Positions 23,860 to 36,530 of a stretch of 64,000 nt of DNA are shown here, piece by piece. The translations under genes were made by a program, and so were the position numbers. Each line of letters opens with the position of its first letter. Positions within the stretch are counted from its first letter, which is position 1. The DNA is from Earliella scabrosa (taxonomy: Eukaryota > Basidiomycota > Agaricomycetes > Polyporales > Polyporaceae). The DNA is taken from NCBI GenBank assembly GCA_022605405.1, contig JABYQQ010000001.1, forward strand, positions 4,898,001-4,962,000, in the 5' to 3' direction. The notes below the pieces were generated by a model, which did not search any database, had not been told where the DNA came from, and saw only the letters and a program-made list of their open reading frames with translations.

Positions 23860-24541
23860 CTGGAAGAGCTCCGAGCAGGGCTGTGGCGCTCGGACCTGGA
23901 CATGGGGCTCGTATACATACATCATGCATGTGGTTCACGTTGTGCTGTTGGTACCGTTGGAGGGACTCTGAAACGAGCTTGAGACTATACCGTGCAGACC
24001 GTCTGAATGCACCACACCGCCGCGTGTAGCATTGACGGCCCACAGCGCAACCGTGAAGTCGAACGTCTGGGAAATATCATGCCGGGGATTGTGTAACCTT
24101 CACAGACCTACTGCCCCAACAGGAGTCACGTTAGCCTGAATCCGGTTTGAACGGTAGAGCCATGGACTCAGGCAAAAGATCTCCGGCATCATGCCCAATG
24201 TGTACAGCGAGACGGCGTACTACTTTTCCACACCCTGAGGGGGATAACGAGATCGTTGGGACCGGGCTCAGTTGTGCGTCTGTCATGCAGGGGCCGTATC
24301 CCCATGTCGTTCCGTGCGACGTCAATGTGGGTGAGTTCGTCTACGTCTGAAGCTGAGTCCTGTGATAGACATGGCGCATGGGTAGACCTGACATAGCGTT
24401 GGGACAACATGTTGCAACGTATCAGAACATTATATGAGGATGCTTATGATGGCATGAGTCCTGAGTAGGTATCAGTACTTAAGTATGCTTGGCGACGGAG
24501 CTGGCGCAGGCCCAGTGGTGGTGCTAAGGAAGAGATCAACC
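23860..24541. other. Intergenic, convergent 3' ends
   Basis: The MFS and nucleoporin genes converge here. No open frame or repeat stands out. Confidence 0.55.
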
Positions 24542-26898
24542 TCACGAGCCGGTCTTGCTCTTGACGAACTCGATCTCACGGTCGAGCGCCGCCTTGAGCT
24601 CCTTCGCCTGCTCGTTCGTCTTCATCCGTATCCTATAAGGCGTCGAGACGCCCTCCTCATGACCCATAAACGAGACAGTCTTGTCCGCGACGGCCGCGTT
24701 CATGCCCGAGTGGATCAGGAAGTTCTGCAACACAACACACCTAGTCAGCGCGCCGCTCCAACCCGCATACAGCATACACGCAGAGAGGACGACGTACGAT
24801 CGTGATCTTTCCCGTGCTGCTGTTCCGGAGCAGCACCCGCCGCGAGCCTGTCTCCTTGTGCTTCTTGAGCCGGAGCATGCCGACGCCCATGTCGCCCCAC
24901 TGCGCCTTGCCCTCCTTGTCCTTCGTCATCTTGTACACCTTGCTCCGGATCTCGTGCGTCGTCTCCTCGTGCTCCTCGCCCTCGCCCTCCTGGTCGTGCA
25001 CAGACGTCCCCGCGATCAGCGGAGGCGGCGGGGGCTGGTCTCCGCCCGCCCCAGCTGCGTCGGGTGCGGGCGTGCCCTCGGCCGAGGACGCGTCCTTCTT
25101 CTCGCTCTCGCCGCCCTCAACAGCACTGCTCCCACTCCCACTCCCGCCGCCGAACGTAAACGCGGGCTGGGCAGGGGCGCCAAACGAGAACGGCAGCTTG
25201 TTGATCGGCCCCGACTTGGATCCCGCGCCCTCGTCGGGCGTCTTGGGAGGGCTCCCGAACCCGAACCCGACCGGGTTCCCGATACTGCCCGCCTTGGCCG
25301 CGCCGAACCCGGCGCTGAAGAGCGAGGGCTTGCCGGGCGAGGCGGACCCGAACGTGAACGCGGGCTGCTTCTCCTTGTCTTTGTCTTTGTCCTTCTCGGG
25401 CGTGGTCGCGCCGGTGCTCGTGCCCGTGCCGAAGGGCGTGGAGGAGGAGGATGAGCCGGTGCCGAAGATGGAGACGGGGGCGGGGGGCTTGTCGGCGTCT
25501 TTGGCGCTGCCGAAGATGGAGGATGCGCTGGTGCTGGTGGAGGACGAGCTGAAGAGGGGGGACGGGGTGGTGGTGGAGGACGAGCCGAATATTGAGCTTG
25601 AGGAAGGAGCAGCAGAGGAGCCGAAGAGGGATGGCGTGGAGGAGGATGTAGTGCTGCTAGACCCACCGAACCCGCTGAACGCTGAGCTGTTTGAGGGAGG
25701 GCCGAACTTGAATGCGCTCGTAGGAGGGGCGGACGGAGTGGAGGTTGAGGTTGAGGTTGACGAGGGAGCTCCGAAGGTGAATGCAGGTTTTGGAGCCTCA
25801 GTAGAAGACGACTCTGCCGCCTTGGAAGAAGGCGCCAAGTTGAATGGTGTACCGAGTGCTGCTGGTTTGCCAGAGTCAAACTTCGGAGTGAAGCCACCAG
25901 AGGCAGGTGTCGAAGATGCAGAAGACGACGATACAGAAGGGAACCCCGCAAAGCCGCTTGGGGCCGCAGGCATCGAAAAGGACGCCGGGGGCTTTGGCGG
26001 TTCCGACACCTTGGGTGGGGCCGTGAAAGAGCTTGTAGGAGCGGAGGCCATGCTCGACGCGGGTTTAGACTTCCCGTCAAAGTCAGATTTCACCGAGACG
26101 CGGAGACTCTTATACCGCTCGAGCAACTCGGCGACGTCGACGAAGGGGTCCGACTCGATTGCTTTCGAGACAGCGGAGAGGAAGGAGATGTTCAGACCAC
26201 GGATGGCCTTGTAGTACTCTACCTCGCTCATGTCTTCGTCGGGCGTGGTCACAGCTGGAGCTTTCGGCTCTGATTGTAGAGACGAGGACGAGACAATGTT
26301 CGCGAAGGTTTTTGTGGCGGCAGAAGCGCTTGACGACACTGATGGGCCGAACACGGACTGGGATGATGTACTTGATGAACCGAAGGGGGAGACAGCGGGC
26401 ACAGCGGGAGTAAGCTTTGGTGCGCCTGGTGGCTGAGCGGGTGAGGTGAACGAGAAAGGTGCGGATGGGGCGGCAGGTGCACCGAAGCCAGAGAAGCCAG
26501 CGAACTTGCTGACGGGAGCTGGCTATACCAACGTAAATGGCCGTGGGACGCAGAGAAATGTTGTGTACGTACCTCAGTTTGCTCTGTGCTGGAAGGTGGC
26601 GTCGCGCCAGACGCGGCTGCCTGTCCCGCTAGCGAACGTCTGGGCAACGCACGAATCCTAAGTCAAGCAGCAGTGAATCAGCTCCGTCTGAGAACAAAGA
26701 ATGGGCGAGCACGCACTGTCTTCTGGCAAGAACGGACTCATCTGCCTTCTTGAAACCAGAACCGGGCACTTCCTGCACGTCGTCCATTCACATCCACCTT
26801 CTAGACTGCTTGCGCCTGGGTAAGACACGCACCTCGACCTCGTCGTCGCCGTCCTCGTCTTGGTCCTTGATGAGCTGCTTCTCCGCCGCCCTCTTCAT
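24542..26898 (-). CDS. NUP2: Nup2/Nup50-like nucleoporin with RanBP1 domain
   Basis: Five exons (26833-26898, 26717-26772, 26573-26657, 24798-26522, 24542-24724) give 704 residues. The N-terminus has the conserved Nup2/Nup50 segment GSGFKKADESVLARRQIR, which in yeast contacts the importin-alpha machinery. A small helical region (SEVEYYKAIRGLNISFL) follows, then a long Ser/Ala-rich stretch full of FG repeats such as FTFGSAS, FGFGSPP and IFGSS. The C-terminus is a Ran-binding domain: HEIRSKVYKMTKDKEGK, GVGMLRLKKHKETGSRRVLL, then the last exon with KTVSFMGHEEG. The protein helps release cargo and recycle importin at the nuclear pore basket. The complete domain order makes this a secure call. Confidence 0.92.
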
Positions 26899-27339
26899 GC
26901 TTGTGGCTGAGTGTGGTGCGGCCGTGTCGGCGTAAACGGTGAAATGAGCTCGTGGCTTCAAAGCGCGTGTCCATTCCATTAGGGCACGTGTCCCGTGCAT
27001 CTGGCGTCTAGCGGGTGCTGAAATATTCCGTCGGAGCTGGTATCGTGTTCCACTGAATCCCCTCAGGCTCTGAAATTCAATGCAAGAGCATGGCAAGAGC
27101 TGTTTGCTGCGGCCGCCGTGAGGGAGAGCATACGTATACCGCTGGCCGCATACGTGTCTGAGTGCCCGAAACCGGGAATATTCAGGCTGAGGGCTCTGCT
27201 GCGCTGGGGGAGCCCAGAGACGTGAGTCCGCTTACGTAAGAAGCCAATCGGCAGAACCACAGGGGCCGTGTCCCACCACGCACTCAAGCTTGGTCCGTTC
27301 CACACCTCCGTCTTCCCGCCCTCACCATCCTCGATCTCA
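26899..27339. promoter_or_regulatory. Divergent promoter of NUP2-like and MGA2-like genes
   Basis: This 441-bp stretch separates two ATGs that point away from each other. It should therefore contain both promoters, although I see no clear TATA box. Confidence 0.45.
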
Positions 27340-30300
27340 ATGTCGTCCTCGTCGACGACCGCGTGCTCGAGGTCGCCCTCGCCGACTCCCACCACGCCTG
27401 AGGCTTCGGACATTGTCGAGCCGATCATGAGCCAGGAGGATCTCTCCGCCTGGTGCAAGTCCCTCCCGAACGCCGAGTTTCTCATCAACGGTCAGATACA
27501 ATTTGGGGACCATGCCAGGAAGGTGGAAGAGAGGCCGGCCTTGAACTTGGAGGACCTGCTGCAGGAACACGTGTATGAGGAGTACGTCGCGTCTTGTCCG
27601 CCTTTGCCTCTTTGGCAGCGCGTGTTGATTGCTCGCAGCACTACACCCGCCCCTCTCGACGTCCCTCAAGAATCCATGTTCTGCCCCGTCACAAGTCCGT
27701 CCTCCCCGAATGGTACCCTTGCTGGCGTTCCGGGCGCGCGCCCGTCCATCGCAAGCACGAAGCCCATCCCCCCTCCCCCTCAGGTCCGCAAAGACCCTCC
27801 CGCCATGCAGCGCGTAGTCTTTCCAGAGAAGGAGTCATGTTCAAAGTGCGTTGCACTCCGACCGTCCTCATTCCGTTTCCTTATCGTCCCCTAGTCTCCC
27901 TATCATGTTCCCAAGCCTGCCGGAGAGCGGAACGAAGTCTAGGGTCGAGACGCAGATTCGGCTAACTGTCGATTTAGCGCACGCGAGCTCTTCCTCTGGG
28001 GAGCCATTCAAGTACGACAAAGTTGGCAGTTGGAAATACCTCAGGCTTCCCAAGGGCACCACTACCAAGAAGCGGACGAGGAAAGAGGGTAAAGTCGGTC
28101 AGTGTCGGGATCCTCTGTTGAAGCTGTCCTTGGTCTCACACGGCCCTCAGACGCGCCGCCCGAAGAAACACTCTATCTAACCGCGGAGATTACGTGCGCA
28201 ACGCCTCCGCATACTCGTGTATCCGTGTGCTCCAGTTGTCAAACGCGCGAGGTACGCCTCTTTTCGTCATGCATCACGTAGTGAATTCACACAGGAGTTC
28301 AGGCCAAGAGAGTCGCGCGCAAGATAGCTGCCCGCGTGAGGCCCGCGCGCTCAGACTCTGACTCGCAGGAAGAGCCACGCATCATTCCCGGCAAGGGGAG
28401 GCACGAAGACACGTCAAACATCCTCCAGTTTAACTGTCCGGAGGTCCAGGATTTCTCTTCAGGATCCGTCATCCTGCCTCTCCGCATCACATGTTATTGC
28501 CGACATCATCGCGAGAAGGTAGGCTTCAACCTTCACTTCACGATGCTCGATCACACCGGTCGGCTTGTCGGGACTGGAACTACGAGGCCCATTATGATCA
28601 CCGACGACCACAAGAGCACTGGAGTTAACGCTCACAAGACTACCACCGAGTTTGGCTCTCAGCTAGATTGGACAGTAGCTGGGACCGAACCGCTGGAGAG
28701 TGCGCCCAAGAGAAAGAAGGCTGCTACCGGCGTTGAACGTACGAAGAAGCGTGCAAAGCCGTATGATACCAACAGCCGGGTCTCCAAACTGCATCGACAG
28801 AGCAGCAGCGGAAGTCTCCAGTCGCCTTCCGAGATGACTTCGGCGTTCGCGACCCGGGCTTCTTCTCCGCTACATAACGCTATGCCTCCTTCCCTCCAAA
28901 TCGTGACGTCCGCCGCATCGCCTACCCCTTCATTCTACAGCGAGAATGCCACGCCGTCCTCTGCTGTGGGCTCCAACGATGTGCTGGACAGTGCAGCCTC
29001 GACCGCAGTTGCGAGTCCGCTCCTTTCCGCGTTTGACTCTAACCCGTCCATCGCTGACTTCATCAGCTCGAACTTCAACGTCGACGTTGCCATGCCCGAT
29101 TGCTCAGACATGGAGTCACCGGTCATGTCGTATCAGGACGCTGCAAGCCCACCCTTCGTTCATCAGCCCCAGCCTCACGCCCACTCTCAACCTCTCCCTA
29201 TCCCACAGACGATGGCAGAACCCATGAACCTCGCTGTACCCATTCCCGCTCCTCCTCCCATGCAGATGCCATACATGCTCTTCAAGCACGATCCGCCTCC
29301 ACCGATGACTCTCCCCCCACCCCGCATACACCGCCTGATTCCCTCTTCCGGCCCTACGTTCGGCGGTATCGAGGTCACCATTCTGGGAGCGAACTTCCAT
29401 CCGACTATGCAGTTGAACTGCATGTTCGGAGGCACTCCGTCGACATCAACGCAACGCTGGAGCGACAATACCCTCGTCTGCATATTGCCTCCCAGCGTGG
29501 TCGCCGGGCAAGTCCCGGTATGGTTCGAGGGGCTTCCGAAAGAAGATGACGGCACGCCGCCGTGTTTGTTCACATACATGGACGAGACTGACAGGGCCTT
29601 GTAAGTCGGCGTCCATTCATGAATGCGGGTCGCCAGTTTGCTAACGACCTCTGCTTAGAATGGAGCTCGCCTTGCAGGTCGTCGGACTGAAGATGACGGG
29701 TAAGATCGAGGACGCGAGGAACATCGCCATGCGCATCGTTGGTAACACTGGTGGCCCCGAGCCCGACGGGACGATGCAGACCGGCGGCAGTGGTGGTGCG
29801 ATGCAGCTGTCTTCTCACCTCCTTCTGGGCCGTGGCGGCGACAGCGGCGACTTTGAGAAGCTCCTTCTTGACTTCCTCACCGTCCTCGACATTCCCATGG
29901 CCGCTTCCTCCCCTGCACGGTCCTTCATCGACCGACCGACGGCCAGTGGCCAGACCCTCCTTCATCTCGCCGCACTCGCCAAGTTCCCAACGCTGCTCAA
30001 GTTCTTGCTCTCACGGAACATCGACATCGACGCCCGTGATCAGAACGGGTGCACGGCGCTGTTCTTGGCCGCTCTCACCAGCTCGACAGAGTGTGCCCGA
30101 GCGCTGGTCGATGCCGGGGCCGCCCTGGACGTCGTCAACGCTGCGGGCAAGACGCCAGCGGAGGTCGGCCCGACCGGCTTCTTCGACTTCATGGGGTCGG
30201 AGAGCGAGCGCTCGTCTCACGATGGGGATCACGACGACGAAGGGGCGTGGGGAGACGTTGAAGAGGAGTCTGACTCTGAAGTCGAATCCCATCCAATAAG

Positions 30301-31446
30301 GAGAAAGGCCGGCCGCAAGAGCGCACCCCAGCGAATCTCGAAGCCGCGCTCTACGCCGGCACCGGCACCTGCACTTCCCGATGCTCACTCAGCCCAGGAC
30401 GCCGACCACACGCCGAGCCCGAGTGCGGCAGAGAAGAAGAAGGCCGTAGAGGCTGGGCTCGCGGCTGCCGACGAGAAGCAGGCGGCGGCGACGTTCACGG
30501 AGACGCTCTACCGCACGCTCGCGCAGCTGCAGCACCCGCAAGGGATGATCGCGAACATCCCCAACCTGCCGCTGCTGCAGATGCCGAACCTGCCTGGCAT
30601 CCCCGCGTGGGGCGCGCTCCCGCTCATCCCCGCCGTGTTCCCCGTGCTCGTGCCGATCCAGCAGCTCTGGGGCGGGCGTGCGGGCGACGAGAAGAACGGC
30701 CCCGCCGCTGCCGCTGGGGAGCAGAACGGGCAGCCGCAGAGGTTGGGCATCCCGAGCGCGCAGGACTGGAAGGCGTTCTGGGAGAAGTGGGTCCAGCAGG
30801 CGTCGCGCGACCCCGAGGTGCAGGACAGCCCGCCGCCTGCGTACACGCCCAGAAGCACGGACGACCCTGCGACGACGTTTGACCCGGATGCTAAGGAGCC
30901 GCTCCCGGTCGCTGAGGTGTCGAACGTGACTGCGACTACGAATGCCACTACGGATGCGGCTGAACCTGAGGTGCAGCCCATTGCTGGGCCTGAACCTGAA
31001 CCTGAACATGAGCCTGAACGCGAGCCGGAGCCGGAGCAGCGGGTCAACGCCGAGAGGGGGACACCTCGTCCAGTTGGATATGACGATACTGCGGTCCCGG
31101 AGGAGGAGGTGCAGCTGTACGGCTACCGGCCTACGCGCAAGCCCGCACGGCGGGCACAGAAGAAGCAACGTGCGTTATCTCGTGGAATCTATCTGGCAGC
31201 TTGTGTGTGTTCATGTCGCTAACTGTGGTTTCCTCTCCTTCCAGACGATCGGATGCTCGTGTTGTTCTGGATCCCAATTCTAATCAGTGAGTTTTGCTGG
31301 TGCCCATATGCTGTTTCCGCCGACGGTATCTGACGACATTCTCGTTCCTTGTAGTTGGTTTTGCCTGGGCGTTCCTGCATGCCCTCCGCATCGCGCTCCA
31401 TGCGACGAGAGCCCTGGTTACCGTCAAAGTCGGCCTCCATGCGTGA
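27340..31446 (+). CDS. MGA2: Mga2/Spt23-like membrane-tethered transcription factor
   Basis: Eight exons (27340-27581, 27639-27845, 27895-28097, 28151-28251, 28303-29600, 29659-31169, 31245-31286, 31355-31446) join in phase to 1231 residues. After an acidic N-terminus comes a cysteine-bearing DNA-binding-like region (CSSCQTREAKRVARK; LQFNCPEVQDF). Then come a TIG/IPT domain (RIHRLIPSSGPTFGGIEVTI), ankyrin repeats (GQTLLHLAALAKFPTLLKFL; DQNGCTALFLAAL) and, at the extreme C-terminus, one membrane helix (MLVLFWIPILIIGFAWAFL). That order matches yeast Mga2 and Spt23: ER-anchored factors released by ubiquitin-dependent processing when membrane lipids are too saturated, which then switch on the fatty-acid desaturase gene. 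The start ATG is the first plausible one; an upstream exon is possible. Confidence 0.88.
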
Positions 31447-32357
31447 ACGGTGGTTCGGAAGAATACGCGCTCTCGAGTCGCCAGTGTGTATGATATAATC
31501 GCTTTATTGGACCTCGTAGGATATCGTGTCCATTTTATTGCTTCCTCGACCTCAAACTGCTCCCGTTCCTTTACCCTCTTTACCTTTCCTCTCCCGGTCC
31601 TCGCAGAGCTTTCGCTGGCGCTTACGCTCCTTTCCCTACATGTTCCTTGCTCCCCCTCCTCTCCCCTATTTTATGCTCGTCCTCATACCGCTGTCTCTAT
31701 AGAGTCGACTGTACTAGACGTATGTCCTGATAATGCGAGTATGCCGCCTCAGTGCGTTCTTCCAGCCTCGACCTGCAAGATGCAAGCCAGATTCAAGCCA
31801 AAGATCGTCGAGATACAAGTCAAACCACAAGATCGCTGCACGGGCGCTTACTTCCGTCATACAGCTTCCGGACCCGATGCTTATATGGGTGAGTTCCAAT
31901 GTTCTGGATCCTTTACCTCTGCGTACAGAAAAACATCCGTACCAACGTCCGGGTATCAAACACTTGTAGATCTCGCCTGAAGCGGGTCCACGGTGAACAG
32001 TCTGTTCTGTGGCACCCAACAACTGCGTTTCACGACAAAACCTTCCGGACGAAGGCACGTACGCGCAGCGTGAAATGTTAATCATGTTCGCTACCGTCCC
32101 TCAATTATGCAACATCGCGACCGCGGATGCGCGGTGACGACTGTGGTCGGCGCAAAGGTGAGTCTTCATTTGCTCATCCCGGCCACTTAACGCTTAGCGA
32201 CGGCCAACACCACAGGACCTCTGATTGCTTGGACACGTTGCCAATCTTGGACTCTCATCGTCCTTTCTATGTCCATGATCCATTCCCGAGGCACGCTGCA
32301 CGTCACACCAGAGCTAGCGGTCGCTCACGTGTGACGGGCAATGGGGATTGGTGTTTG
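31447..32357. other. Intergenic, about 0.9 kb
   Basis: This stretch holds the 3' region of the Mga2-like gene and the distal promoter of the esterase gene. An open frame at 31450-31980 is pyrimidine-rich and without motif. I do not call it a gene. Confidence 0.5.
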
Positions 32358-32369
32358 CTATATATAAGG
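32358..32369 (+). promoter_or_regulatory. TATA box of the carboxylesterase gene
   Basis: CTATATATAAGG lies about 210 nt before the ATG. A long pyrimidine-rich leader with repeated CTCGACTCT words follows, a pattern typical of strongly expressed fungal genes. Confidence 0.55.
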
Positions 32370-32577
32370 TCGCCCGCGGGGCACAGTGGCGGCATAAGCG
32401 TCATCCTCTCCTAACCCCGTCCTACCATCCAGTGAGCGTCGAGCCCGAGTCGCACCGTCCAACCCGGTCGTCTCAGCTCTCACCGACACTCGCGTCATTC
32501 TACTCGTCTCTCGACTCTCTGACTCCAACTCCAGACTCTCGACTCTCGACCCTAGCTCGACTCTTCATTTTGACGCC

Positions 32578-34687
32578 ATGTTTTCCCTTAATGCATTTAC
32601 ACCGCGCGTTGCGGTGCTCGTCACTCTTTTGCTCGCCCAGTTGCCCTGTCTCCTGGCGGCGCCCTCACGGACCGTCACCTCGGTCACCCCCTCTGCCTCT
32701 ATCGTTGGTCCCAAGGTCACGCTCGGGAACACGTGGGTTATTGGCAAGAAGTACAAGTTCGCGGGTCTGGTCGATGAGGAGTTCTACGGAGGTTCGTCCG
32801 CCATCGTATGCCACACCCCAATTGAACGCTATCCTCACATCGGAGTTTCTGGCGTGTATAGGGATTCCCTACGCTGAGCCGCCAGTGGGCGACCTCCGCT
32901 TCGCGCCTCCCGTACCAAAGAACAGCCTGGACAGCTGGATGTTTGACGCGACCCAATGGGGTCCCGCGTGCCCACAGCTCGGCGTGAGTGTAGTCTCATT
33001 CCTCAACGTGCCTCCTGCAGCTACGGCTGACGCCGACTTAAGATCGCGAACTACTCGGAAGACTGCCTCAAGCTCAACATTTTCCGCCCGTCCATCGCCA
33101 AGGTCTCTGCGCCTCTCCCTGTCGTCGTCTGGATCTTCGGCGGCGGATTCCGCACTGGCTCATCGGACAAGTTTAATGCCAGCGTTCTGATCGCCCAGAG
33201 CGTCTCGAGGGTGAGTCTTGCTAAGGCCCGGGTCTACCCTCGCGCACGCCTGCTGATGACGGGAAAAGGCCACACCTATGATCTACGTCAACCTGAACTA
33301 CCGTGTTGGGCCGTTTGGCTTCCCGCAAGGAGCTGAGGCGGCCGACAAGAGCTCGACGAACTTGGGTTTGAAGGACCAGCTTGCGGCGCTTCAGTGGGTC
33401 AAGAACAACATCAAGGCCTTTGGAGGTGACCCGAACAAGGTACGTAGGAGGTTATAACAGTGATCGTATCAGCACACATCAACGCTTCCCTGCAGATCAC
33501 TGTCATGGGCTCCAGTGCCGGTGCGATATCTATCGCCGACCTGTACCTCAACTCGAACTTGGAAAGCCTGGGTGTTCGCGCAACGGCGAGTCGATCATAT
33601 CTGAGTCTTCGTCCCTGCCGCTGAGTACTGAACTCGCGCCCTTCAGATCACTGCTTCTGGAGGCTCGGGCACAATCCCGATGTACGACGCGACCCGCCGC
33701 GAATCCGAGTGGACCAACTTTGTCGCCGCGACGCCCGAGTGTTCCGGCGCGTCCTCCGGAAGCACGTTCGACTGCATGCGCTCCGCGTCCATCGAGACCC
33801 TCATGGCGTCCTATCAGACGACCGTCGACCAGTCCCCCGAGGCGTTCCAGTTCGTGCCCGTCATCGATGGCCCAGACGGGATCATCCCCGACCTGCCCTC
33901 GAAGCTCATCGCGCAGGGCAAGTTCTCCAAGATCCCGATCATGGCCGGCACGAACCTCGACGACGGCACGTTCTTCACCCCCAAGGGCATCTCGACCGAG
34001 GCCCAGATCCGCGCCTTCCTCATCGGCGCGACGCTCCCCTTCCAGCAGGGCCCGCCCCCGGAGGACTTCACCGCCGCGCTCGACACCCTGCTCGAGGTCT
34101 ACCCCGAGGACCCGACGATCGGCAGCCCGTACGGGACCGGCGCGGAGACGTTCGGGCTCAGCCCCCAGTACAAGCGGCTCGCGTCCATCATCGGCGACGC
34201 ACAGTTCCAGGCGCTCCGCCGCTCGTGGGTCCAGGAGGCGGCCAAGGCCGGCGTGCCCGTCCACGCCTTCCTCTTCGCGGACCCCGCCGCGGTGACGGAG
34301 CCGGAGATGGGCGTGACGCACGGCAAGAACGTGCCGTACATGTACGGCGCGCCGTACACGACGGATGCGCACTCGCCCGCGGGCCAGCTCAGCCTGCACA
34401 TGATGGACTACATCATCGCGTTCGTGACGAGCACGAACCCGAACGACGGCCTCGGCTACTCCCGTGAGTCTCTTCTCTCCTCTTCGTTCTTCTCCTCGTG
34501 TCCGTGCGTGCGATGTGCGATGGCTGACGCGTGAGGTGCGCCGGCAGGTCCGCAATGGCCCAAGTACACGCTCGACGACAGGCGCATCCTCCAGCTCGCG
34601 AGCGCGAACACCACCGCGATCCCCGACGACTACCGCCTCGAACAGATCGCATACCTCAACTCCGTCCAAACCTTCTTTGCACAGTAG
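32578..34687 (+). CDS. Secreted type-B carboxylesterase/lipase
   Basis: The start has a signal peptide ([19 protein letters not shown]). The alpha/beta-hydrolase core follows: [45 protein letters not shown] and [20 protein letters not shown]. The nucleophile elbow is MGSSAGAIS, then [10 protein letters not shown] and finally [11 protein letters not shown] with the catalytic His. The fold and order match the Candida rugosa lipase/cholinesterase family, which cleaves esters outside the cell. Two details differ: the elbow is GSSAG rather than GESAG, and the acid position (usually DEG) is Asp in LDDG. The intron near 33585 appears to use a GC donor (GCGAGT), which keeps the conserved VRAxI segment; a GT alternative would delete it. 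The last exon ends [11 protein letters not shown]. Confidence 0.88.
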
Positions 34688-34936
34688 TTCTCCCCTTCGC
34701 TTCGTACTCTACTTACGCCTTCACGCCCCCTCACTCTTTTCACGATCCTAATCAGCTGAAGGAAGCCGCCGAAGCAGCACCAAGGCCGACGTCGTCCGTC
34801 GGCCCCTGTACTTTGCCATTCCCCACACCCGTCATTCGTTACACTATACCGCGTCGATACCATTCTCGAGTACAATACCACTCTTTCTGTTGCTACTCTC
34901 AATGGTAACCATTTGTTCTCGCCAACGTCTGCACGC

Positions 34937-36530
34937 CTAAGTCTGGATGCCCGCCAGGCCTTTGATCTTCCACATGCCGTCCAGCGCGCGCATCTAAGTG
35001 CACATTAGCGTGTAAGTCTACGCAGGATCAAGGAGGGCAGGGACTGCAGTCGCTCACCAGCTCCGAGAAGCCTTCTTCCCGTATCACGCTGGCGACGAGC
35101 TTTTCGAGGTCTGCTTTAGGGAGTTTATACAGTCCACCATCGTCTTTGAGAGACTCCACAATGTCGGTCCGCAGCGTCGAGCTCGGAGAAGTGCAGGGAT
35201 GATTGTCCGAGACCTTCTCAACAAGCGTAGTGTCCGACTCGGATGGTCGGCCAGGAGCGGAGGACGTCGGAGTCTGGGTCGCCTGAGAGCTGCGAGGGAA
35301 GCTAGCCTGGGGAGGTACCGGCGGCGGAGGCATCAATTCGGGAGATCGAGGGAGAACACGAGTGAGGGGAGTCGGCGACGAGGGAGGTACGGACGAGCTT
35401 GGGAGCGTCGAGTCTATGTCGCTAGATCCACCGTGCGCGAACATCTCCTTGCGTCCACGCTGGGATGAAGGGCGGGAGATGTTGGCGCCGTATGGCTGAC
35501 GGCCTTGTTCAGCCTGGGATGCAGGATCTGAGCTGGGAGCGGACATCTCGGAGGAGGAGTGGTGGGCTACAGCGGACGACGCGGTGACGGCAGATGACGG
35601 CCTACTAGATTGGTCTTGATCGTGGTGTGTCGGCTGGGCTCTGTTAAGGGGAGGTCGAGACTCATGGCCTCCTACGTGAGAGACAGATGCGGGTGTGTCC
35701 CAGCTCGGGTAGCCAGTCAAGGCTGTAGTCGCCCTTCGAACGTTGGTCGATGAACTTGAGGGTAATCGCGGACGAGGCTCATGGACGGCTCCAGTCGATG
35801 AGGCTGGTAAATTGCCAGGAGGTGGAACGCGAGACGGGGAAGCGGCTATATGCGTTGTATTTGCTAATCGACTAGACTGAATATCTTGAGTCTGCATTGG
35901 GACTGGACGGGGAGGTCTTGCCGAAGGTGCTGGGTTGGGCTTGCAAGGGCAGATGAAGCGGATGGAGTCGATGAACGCCGTCGCGGATGGTTCGCTTTGA
36001 AATGCAACCTGGAATCTCCTGTATTGCTGCAACGGAGAATCAGAGACCGCGTATATGTGTATGTGGTACAATGGAACGCACCGGGACTTGACCCGGAGGG
36101 GCAACTCTCGGGTGCTGATACCTCAGGCCGACGATAGCTCCCTGGTAGACAGCCTTTATAGGCATACCTTGAGGTGCTTGAAACGACTGCATCGTGGAGT
36201 AGAGAACGAGGTCCAGGTCCTCCTAAAAGACCGCAACTGAGCATAGAGCAGACTATATGCGCTGGATTTCGTACTTACGAATACGAGCTCCCTCTCGTCG
36301 ACGTCCATCGAGTTCACCCCGTTACTAAACGTCCAGACTATCCTGAGCCGGTAAGAATCCAAGCGCCCTTCCGGAGATTTTTTCGTGTCGAGCATGAGTC
36401 GGATGACGGGGTTGGCGAAGTGCTGCCATTCGAGTTCTGCTTGTGACGATGCCGGATTGTTGGACTGACCATATGCTCGAGAGTACTTAAGCAGCTCGTA
36501 TGTGGCAGTCGTGGTGGTATAGAGAGACAT
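34937..36530 (-). CDS. Rec114/Rec7-like meiotic recombination protein (tentative)
   Basis: Four exons (36279-36530, 36088-36222, 35058-36026, 34937-34993) give 470 residues. The N-terminal about 170 residues look like a PH-type sandwich: ELEWQHFANPVIRLMLD, EDLDLVLYSTMQSF and QYRRFQVAFQSEPSATAFID. The last resembles the conserved motif of Rec114 family members. A long Ser/Pro-rich disordered region follows. A short helical C-terminus (LEKLVASVIREEGFSEL, then MRALDGMWKIKG) sits where Rec114 proteins bind Mei4. Rec114 is an accessory factor that activates Spo11 to make meiotic double-strand breaks. Layout and short motifs support the call, but the family is very divergent. The second intron has a weak GTCCCG donor. 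Confidence 0.5.

Noticed and set aside
25016..26080. 354-codon minus-strand frame of Arg/Pro/Ser repeats
   Set aside because: It is an out-of-frame reading of the same nucleoporin exon.
24802..26214. 470-codon open frame on the plus strand opposite the nucleoporin gene
   Set aside because: It is the antisense shadow of the Ser/Ala/FG-rich exon. The low-complexity composition keeps stops away, and the protein has no sensible features.
30389..31168. Minus-strand Arg/Leu-rich frame over the Mga2-like gene
   Set aside because: It is an antisense shadow of the sixth exon, whose sense frame carries the ankyrin and C-terminal regions in phase with both neighbours.
31450..31980. Plus-strand open frame after the Mga2-like gene
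   Set aside because: Pyrimidine-rich low-complexity sequence in a 3' flank. No acceptor or donor gives a longer gene.
33548..34669. 373-codon minus-strand frame over the esterase
   Set aside because: It is an antisense shadow. The sense frame has all esterase motifs.
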